Of a DNA stretch of 64,000 nucleotides, positions 58,080 to 64,000 are shown one piece after another (the first letter of the stretch is position 1; each line of letters starts with the position of its first letter). The translations under genes were made by a program, and so were the position numbers. The stretch is from Cyclaneusma minus (Eukaryota; Ascomycota; Leotiomycetes; Marthamycetales; Marthamycetaceae), in contig JAKZHN010000012.1 of NCBI GenBank assembly GCA_037179335.1, positions 806,001 through 870,000 of the forward strand, written 5' to 3'. The notes under the pieces were generated by a model, which searched no databases, was not told the origin of the DNA, and was given only the letters and a program-made list of their open reading frames with translations.

Positions 58080-59948
58080 GGCCGGAGATGTCAGCACTTA
58101 GGGCATGGCAGAGCAGAACATGCAGATGTAGGCTGCGAGACGAGAGGCCTCGAGGCATCGGCAGGGTGAATGGCACATAGGACACGCAGAGAAGCAGCAA
58201 GAGCAGGGGAGAGCAGGTGGAATGAAGTAGAGTCATCCATACGCAGCAGTATTTCTCGCTCGCAGGCCCTAATGTCAGGCTCACTTCCGCACAACCTCTG
58301 GATTTTAGTTGGGGATCAGGTTCCCCTCACAGAGCCTGATTGTCTTGTCGTTGCAGGTGCAAATGACGCAAGGCGAGGGCGAGACACGGAGCTGTTTCGA
58401 AAGTTTGCCTGCGATCTCGAAGACGCAAGAAAGGGCTGATGAACAATAGGCAGCTGTCGGCACTGTGAGTCAGTCTGGGGAAGAAGGTGTTCCAGTGACG
58501 GCTGGGCAGCTTCTCGGTGGTGGTGTAAATGTCAAAGTCGATCATGCACATCAGTGGTTGGGCCAGGCTGGTGTGCTGCCTAGAAGCCCCCCAGGAAAGC
58601 ACAACCCCGCCGGAGCCGATAAGCGATAAGTACTAACAGCGTCACGAGCCAGCAAGAGGCCAGTCACGACTGCCCAGACTACTATTTAAGGGCCCGATTG
58701 AATCTCCCCGCTCTGGGGTTAATCTGGGCATGTTTGCATGTGGATACTCGACGAGACACGTTGCTCTTCATGTTCTGTACAAGTTTCCATATCATCATTG
58801 TGTGTTGCTGGAAATAATCTCGATTTTACGTGGCATACACGGCAGCCGAAGTATCTATTCTTAGCCTGTCTACTCGAGGAATTCCAGCCGGCCGAGAGAT
58901 GCCATGAAGAGAGTTGTTTGCTGAACAGAACTCAGATTCGTCGCTGCGACTAGGCTCTGTCCCATGGTTCGTGTGTATTTTGGCAGGTGGACCATGGAGG
59001 TCGGGATTCGTTTCTTGACTTTTGCTTGAGTTCATCGATTCCGATTGAGCAAGATCCAATCATCCAAGTGATAACAACATGTACCTACTGCTTCAATATT
59101 TAAGCTGAGCTCACAGTCAATTGCTTGGACATTAAACCTCCTCTGCAGCTGTAATATCCCGAATTCGAATCTTTACTTTCTCGACTCTCAGCCGGTTCTG
59201 TGCGAACCCCTGGTCTCATCCACGGCTGAAAAGGTTAGGCCCCCGGCCACCTAGGAGGAGGCTACGAGCACGAGACTTGAATTCTGGGACCCCGTGAGTG
59301 GAGTGAAATTATTGGACATAAGCCAGGTCACTGAGGTAGATCCAAGGTATTGAGGTTATCCTGAACTTGCTGAACAGGATTGAAATTTTAATACTATTAT
59401 ATTCACCACCTTACTAAGTCAAAGAAGCTATTGGGACTACAGCACTGGCCCATATCATTTCAGCCTATCCTCTCTATCGCAGTCAATTAAGCGGTATCTA
59501 AATACCTACCCCATGGCTAATTTTCGTCTCACAGAAATGCAGAAGATTGATATCACACACCAGAGTCAAGACAAAGGACCGAGGAAACTGATACAAACTA
59601 GCGGGGTCTGAGGAATTGTTGCGAAGTAGGAGCCCCTGAGATCATAATCCTTGGCAGCTGAGCCAATGTGGTTTAGCTGACGAGATAGGCGAATCCGGAA
59701 TTTGTTTTATTTATGGGATTGTGTTGGAATAAGGAGAAGATGGGATGAAAGTGAAGAACTGGAGTGAAGAGTGAAGGCTGGCTGTTCAGGGCTGTGGCCA
59801 GGGGTGGAAGTCCGTCACTGAGCCACAGCAGACACTGCACTTTTAACCTCCTGGATGCTTTGAACATCCATCCCTTCTATTCTCACCTGTACTCTGACAT
59901 CCCAGCACCTTACCACGGTACTCGCCCTAATCAACACCAGCAACCCCC
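58080..59948. other. Intergenic
   Basis: 1.9 kb with moderate AT-rich patches (59380-59560) and no supported gene on either strand. Confidence 0.5.
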
Positions 59949-61938
59949 TCAAAAAAGATCCGTCATAGCCCCATGACTAGCATCCCCCACCAACCTTGCA
60001 TACTTCGCCAGCACTCCCCTCCTCGGCCTCACAGCTCTCGGTTTCCACTCCTTCAACCTCTCCTCCAGCTCTCCCTCTTTCAATCCCTCAACCCTCAACT
60101 CCCTACTCGTAGCATCAACCGTAACCACATCCCCATCCCTCACCACCGCAATCGGTCCCCCCTCCGCTGCCTCCGGCGTCACATGTCCCACAATAAACCC
60201 ATGGCTCGCCCCACTATACCGTCCATCCGTCACAAGCGCTACGTTCTTCAATCCCGCGCCCATAATCGCCGCACTCGCTTTCAGTTGCTCAGGCATGCCG
60301 GGACCGCCTTTGGGACCCTCGTATCGTACGATTAAGACGAGTTGTTTATCATGCGGTATCGCACCAGCAGTCAACGCAGCATCCAGCGCTGCCTCCTTGT
60401 CAAAAACCATGGCCGTGCCAGTGAACTTGAGTCCCTCTTTGCCCGTGATTTTCGCAACCGCGCCGCCAGGTGCCAAGTTCCCCCTTAGAATAGTAAGATG
60501 TCCAGTACTCTTTATCGGATTGTCAAGCGGTCTGATAATAACCTGGTCTTGGGGCAGGGAAGGCCAAGAAGCGATATTCTCAGCTAGGGTTTTGCCAGTC
60601 ACGGTCGGGATATTGCCGTTTATAAGCCCGGCTGCTACAAGATACTTGAGCACACTAGGCGTACCCCCAATATCGTACAAATCTTCCATGAAATACTTTC
60701 CCGAGGGGGCGAGGTCGGCGAGGAAGGGGATGCGGTCGGAGACGCGTTGGATGTCGTCGAGGGTGAGGGGTACCCCAGCCGTGCCGGCCATGGCGAGGAA
60801 GTGGAGTACGCCGTTTGTGGAGCCGCCGAGTGCCATTGTCAGAACAAGTGCGTTTTCGAAAGATTCTTTGGTGAGGAGATCTAAGGGACGGATGTTTTTC
60901 TCCATGCAGACTTTGATAGCTTCGCCTGCTTTGGCGCATTCGCGCATTTTGGCTGGTGATTCGGCGGGGTTGGAGGAGGAGCCGGGGAGGGAGAGGCCCA
61001 TGGCCTCGATGGCGGTGGACATTGTGTTGGCGGTGTACATGCCGCCGCAGGCACCGGCGCCTGGGCAGGCGTGTTTTTCGATGTCTTCCATTACGTCGCT
61101 GGGGGTGGCGCCGGGAGTGGCGGCGTGGAGCTTGTTGTAGATGTAGGCGCCGGTTGCTTCGTAGCATGTAGATATGTTGATCTGTTTGTTGAGGAGCTTG
61201 GAAAACCCTTTCTTGATTGTGCCGCCATAGATCATGATGAAAGGACGGTTGTGGCGAGCTGCTGCCATGATTACACCAGGCATGTTCTTGTCACATCCCG
61301 GAATGGAGATGTTGGCATCGTGGTGCTGGGCGCAGGTAACACTTTCAATTGAATCCGCGATGATCTCCCTGGTTTGGAGAGAAAATCTCATGCCTGTTGT
61401 GGTTTGTGTTAACTGTTCAAGCCACAACTCTCCAAACCACGACTTCAGGGGTAACGGAGCTCACCTTCTCCACCCATTGTGATAGCATCAGAAACACCAA
61501 TAGTGTTGAACTGCCATCCAAGCATGCCTTGTTTCTGGACCGAGTCTTTGACTATCTTTCCAAGCTCATGTACTGGCATCTTCCGTCAGAAATAGATTGA
61601 TAGCTAATTTGGAAAGTAGCTCAGAACTCACAATGGGTACTGTCAGAGCTTGTTAGCATCGACATCTCGACGTCAAATCAAACGACTTACTTGCAGGGAT
61701 TGCCTTCCCACCATACTGTTGAAATACCAACGTGCGGAGCATTCTTCATCATCTCTCGATTGGGTACCCCAGCAGCATACAACATAGCTTGAGCGCCAGG
61801 GAAGTCATGGCCTCGAGTGAGAATGGATGACCAGCGATTGAGGACAAGCTTTCCATCTCGCAAAGTCCCGTGGGGTACCTCGGGGAAATCGATGTAGTCA
61901 ACTCTCTCAGCAGGTTTCTCATAGTTTGAGGGCTCCAT
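59949..61938 (-). CDS. ILV3: Dihydroxy-acid dehydratase (branched-chain amino-acid synthesis)
   Basis: Exons 61691-61938, 61632-61639, 61465-61572 and 59949-61393 encode 602 residues. The enzyme dehydrates dihydroxy-isovalerate and dihydroxy-methylvalerate in valine, isoleucine and leucine synthesis. Iron-sulphur ligands are in GNPC (first exon), PGCDKNMPG and GACGGMYTANTMSTA. Further signatures are MGLSLPGSSSNPAE, MALGGSTNGVLHFLAMA and TDGRYSGASHGFIVGHVTPE. The second exon is 8 nt (N-T-H plus one base) between a GCTAAC/ACAG acceptor and a GTGAGT donor; it is required to restore NPCNTHLHELGKIVKD. The third-exon acceptor is CCAG at 61573-61576; the AG a few bases upstream would shift frame. 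No clear mitochondrial presequence is visible from the first in-frame ATG (MEPSNYEKPAERVDYIDF). Confidence 0.92.
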
Positions 61939-63481
61939 TGAGTGGGAGTGAAAAGAAGGACGGTCCTCAATAAGCAGCGCCCGATGAAACTTGGTATTGA
62001 AGACGAAATGGAGGCGACAGAGAATGCTCACACGTAGAAGAAGAAGAAGAGAAGAAAAGAAGTTGACCTAGTCCTTAGAGCTCCTGGATAGCCGGCACCA
62101 GATGGTAGCGTCCTACCTTTCCCCCACGTTGAACCCCGCGTCGTCGAGCTTGCCCCACTCTGAAGTCGCAACGAGCCAGTGTCATCGCTAATATTAGACT
62201 TCAACGGCAGTCCATTGGCAGGGACGAGAGCGACGGCGCGTGGTACATGGGGATGGCTGGTTCTTTTACGAGGAAAGGGTGTACTCGTCGAAGCTGCATG
62301 TGTGGATCTCGAGATGATCTGTTCCGCAGAATCGTGGCTTGCATAGCCGAAAGGTCAGATGCCGTGCGGTCCGCGGTGAATGCTCCGCGTTTTGAGTCTT
62401 GGCTCGGCCCGTCAAGAAGGAGAATCGAGCTTGAATTGGAGTCGAGGGGCACGCGAGCTCGTGCGAGCATTGGACCGCCGCTGATGTTTTGGTTGGTAAT
62501 GCATTCAGACTTCAGACATGCCAATGGCAATAGCAAAAACCACACACGAGAATCGCAAGTCCGCAGAAAGAAGAAGTCGAGAACGAAAAATTCCAGTCCC
62601 TTTGCTGCTCGCAGCCTCGCTCTGAGCATCAAGAACATATCCTCCCGTCCGGTCGAAGCCGTTGCGATCGAGGTTTAGCGATAACGACAATTCATCATCC
62701 CGGGCGAAGATCCCTTGAAACCGCGCCCAGCGTCACGTGGTCTGGAGACCCCAGTTTTGGCAGCCGCTTTGGCCGCTTTTGTCGTCGGTTTCGGGTTCTG
62801 CTCAGGTTCGTGTGAGCAAGTGCCGAGTGAAAGCGACCAGACCTCGAAAGTCGCAAATTGAAGCCTCACGAAGTTTGGGACGGCAGGAGGAGGACGAAAC
62901 CTCGATCCATGTACATATAAGCTGATGGCTCTCTTTTTAACTTCACCGTCTTTTGGCTTTGGGGCCAAAGCTTCACGCTCCCTTCCTTTATCTTATCAGC
63001 CAATGCCGTTCGATCTCAAGCCCACGCTGTGACAGCATTGGCAGCAGCAGCTTTTTTGGCAGAAAAGCTTAGTTGGCGCAATACCTCGACATCCCACGCC
63101 CATCTACTTGTAACCTCGCCAGCCTCAGCCAAAACCACCCCCCTGCGAGAACTAAATGTCCCACAATCGTGAGCTACAACGTTACTAGCCCAGGTACAGC
63201 TGAGAATAAGCCCGTCCCAGCTGTCGCCCGCCGACACGCTCCTCCACCCGGACCTGTCCACGAATCGAATCGGCCTTGGTCCTCTGGTGCCTGTTGATCC
63301 CGAATAAACCCACGCATCGCCTCCAGACGGCCCGCGAGGTCCAGCTGTCGGGCCTTATTGGCCGGGGCCTACGGGCCATTGCGTTACCTGAGGTCCCAAA
63401 CTCTGTGACTCCGGTGCTACCAAGAGAAATTGCCCGTAACGGGGGGAAGATCTTTCGCTTCCGCATATACCGTACCCAAGG
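61939..63481. other. Divergent promoter region
   Basis: Between the dehydratase (-) and the last gene (+). It includes a GAA-type run near 62037-62055 just upstream of the dehydratase start. Open frames here are not protein-like. Confidence 0.5.
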
Positions 63482-64000
63482 ATGGCGAGCCTCCTACTGC
63501 TGGCACTCCTTGTCGTGTTGCTATCCTTCGTTTTCTTGGACGTCGCGGCTGTTCATGATTCCCTACTTAACCCATCTGCCTCCCCGACCAAGCTGAGATA
63601 TCACTTGCAAGCGCTTCTTCTACTCTTTCAGAGATACTATCCTACCACTGCTCAAGGCAAGTTCAGTCTTTGGGAAATGGTTCAGCTACTGGGTCTTTGC
63701 TCCACTCTTTCCGGCGTTCTTTTTCTTTCACGCCGAAGGCGCCGGCAAGATAGCGAGGCATCATGGAAATCTACGGTTCAGCTGAATGACGGTATGGGAG
63801 GTACTGTCTCAATTGTCAAGAATGAGTCTACTGCGTTAGGTATGGAGTTTCTCTTTATCAAGTTCTATGTCAATCCCCTGGGTGACTTCTGCTGATACTG
63901 CTTGTGTCTAGATGCTGAGTCTACCGACCCTGGCCTGCTGAAGAAGCACTCACAATACCGACTCTATGCGACCTCCCGATTCCTCTACCCGTCGATACGC
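63482..64000 (+). CDS. Membrane-anchored protein, cut by window end
   Basis: Exons 63482-63839 and 63912 to the window end (GTATGG to TCTAG intron, in phase). The N-terminus is a signal-anchor-like helix (MASLLLLALLVVLLSFVFLD), followed by a second hydrophobic stretch (LWEMVQLLGLCSTLSGVLFL) and a basic patch (SRRRRRQD). The last visible residues are GLLKKHSQYRLYATSRFLYP. Some fungal alpha/beta-hydrolases begin this way before their catalytic fold, but no catalytic motif is inside the window, so the family is a guess. The stop is beyond 64000. Confidence 0.65.

Noticed and set aside
61939..62031. Upstream extension of the dehydratase as a mitochondrial presequence
   Set aside because: The open frame begins with GTG and has no in-frame ATG; kept only as a possibility in the findings.

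Overview
The window is nuclear DNA of a filamentous ascomycete. Genes carry short GT-AG introns with GCTAAC-type branch points, many reading frames are closed only by splicing, and the proteins are fungal types: Tom22, Taf14, a G-beta subunit, a KRE2/MNT1 mannosyltransferase, DUF4604 and 2EXR proteins. A strongly AT-rich block and transposon remnants point to repeat-directed mutation. Dothideomycetes is my best guess (inference).

Layout. 1-10.9 kb: a 2EXR protein cut by the window edge (-), a 1311-residue ADF-H (cofilin-fold) protein (-), TOM22 (+) and the 3' exon of an adenosine-deaminase-like gene (-). 10.9-22.5 kb is the most unusual part. The first two exons of the same deaminase lie at 22.55-22.87 kb and join in frame to the exon at 9.9-10.86 kb, so the stretch between reads as one 11.7-kb intron. 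It is filled by a diverged tandem array of roughly 300-bp units. Most recognisable units keep a TATA-like element oriented with the host gene and copies of a GACAGCAG motif. 22.9-28.9 kb: G-protein beta subunit (+).

29-45 kb is an accessory compartment. A kinase-domain gene is split by an ~8-kb LTR-flanked, extremely AT-rich element and carries a second lesion downstream. Next come two TET/JBP-like 2-oxoglutarate oxygenase genes: one degenerate, one almost intact but broken by a 391-bp hAT-type miniature element with 8-bp target-site duplications and a CAGGG terminus. Two other degenerate members of this miniature family lie elsewhere in the window.

46-64 kb is conserved core genome: GT15 mannosyltransferase (-), DUF4604 protein (+), TAF14 (YEATS) (-), RanBP1 (-), an 877-residue membrane protein of unknown function (-), dihydroxy-acid dehydratase with an 8-nt microexon (-), and the start of a membrane-anchored protein (+). 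The core genes are ordinary housekeeping functions (protein import, signalling, glycosylation, chromatin, nuclear transport, branched-chain amino-acid synthesis) and do not form one pathway. Coordinates of spliced genes were worked out by hand from splice signals and reading phase.
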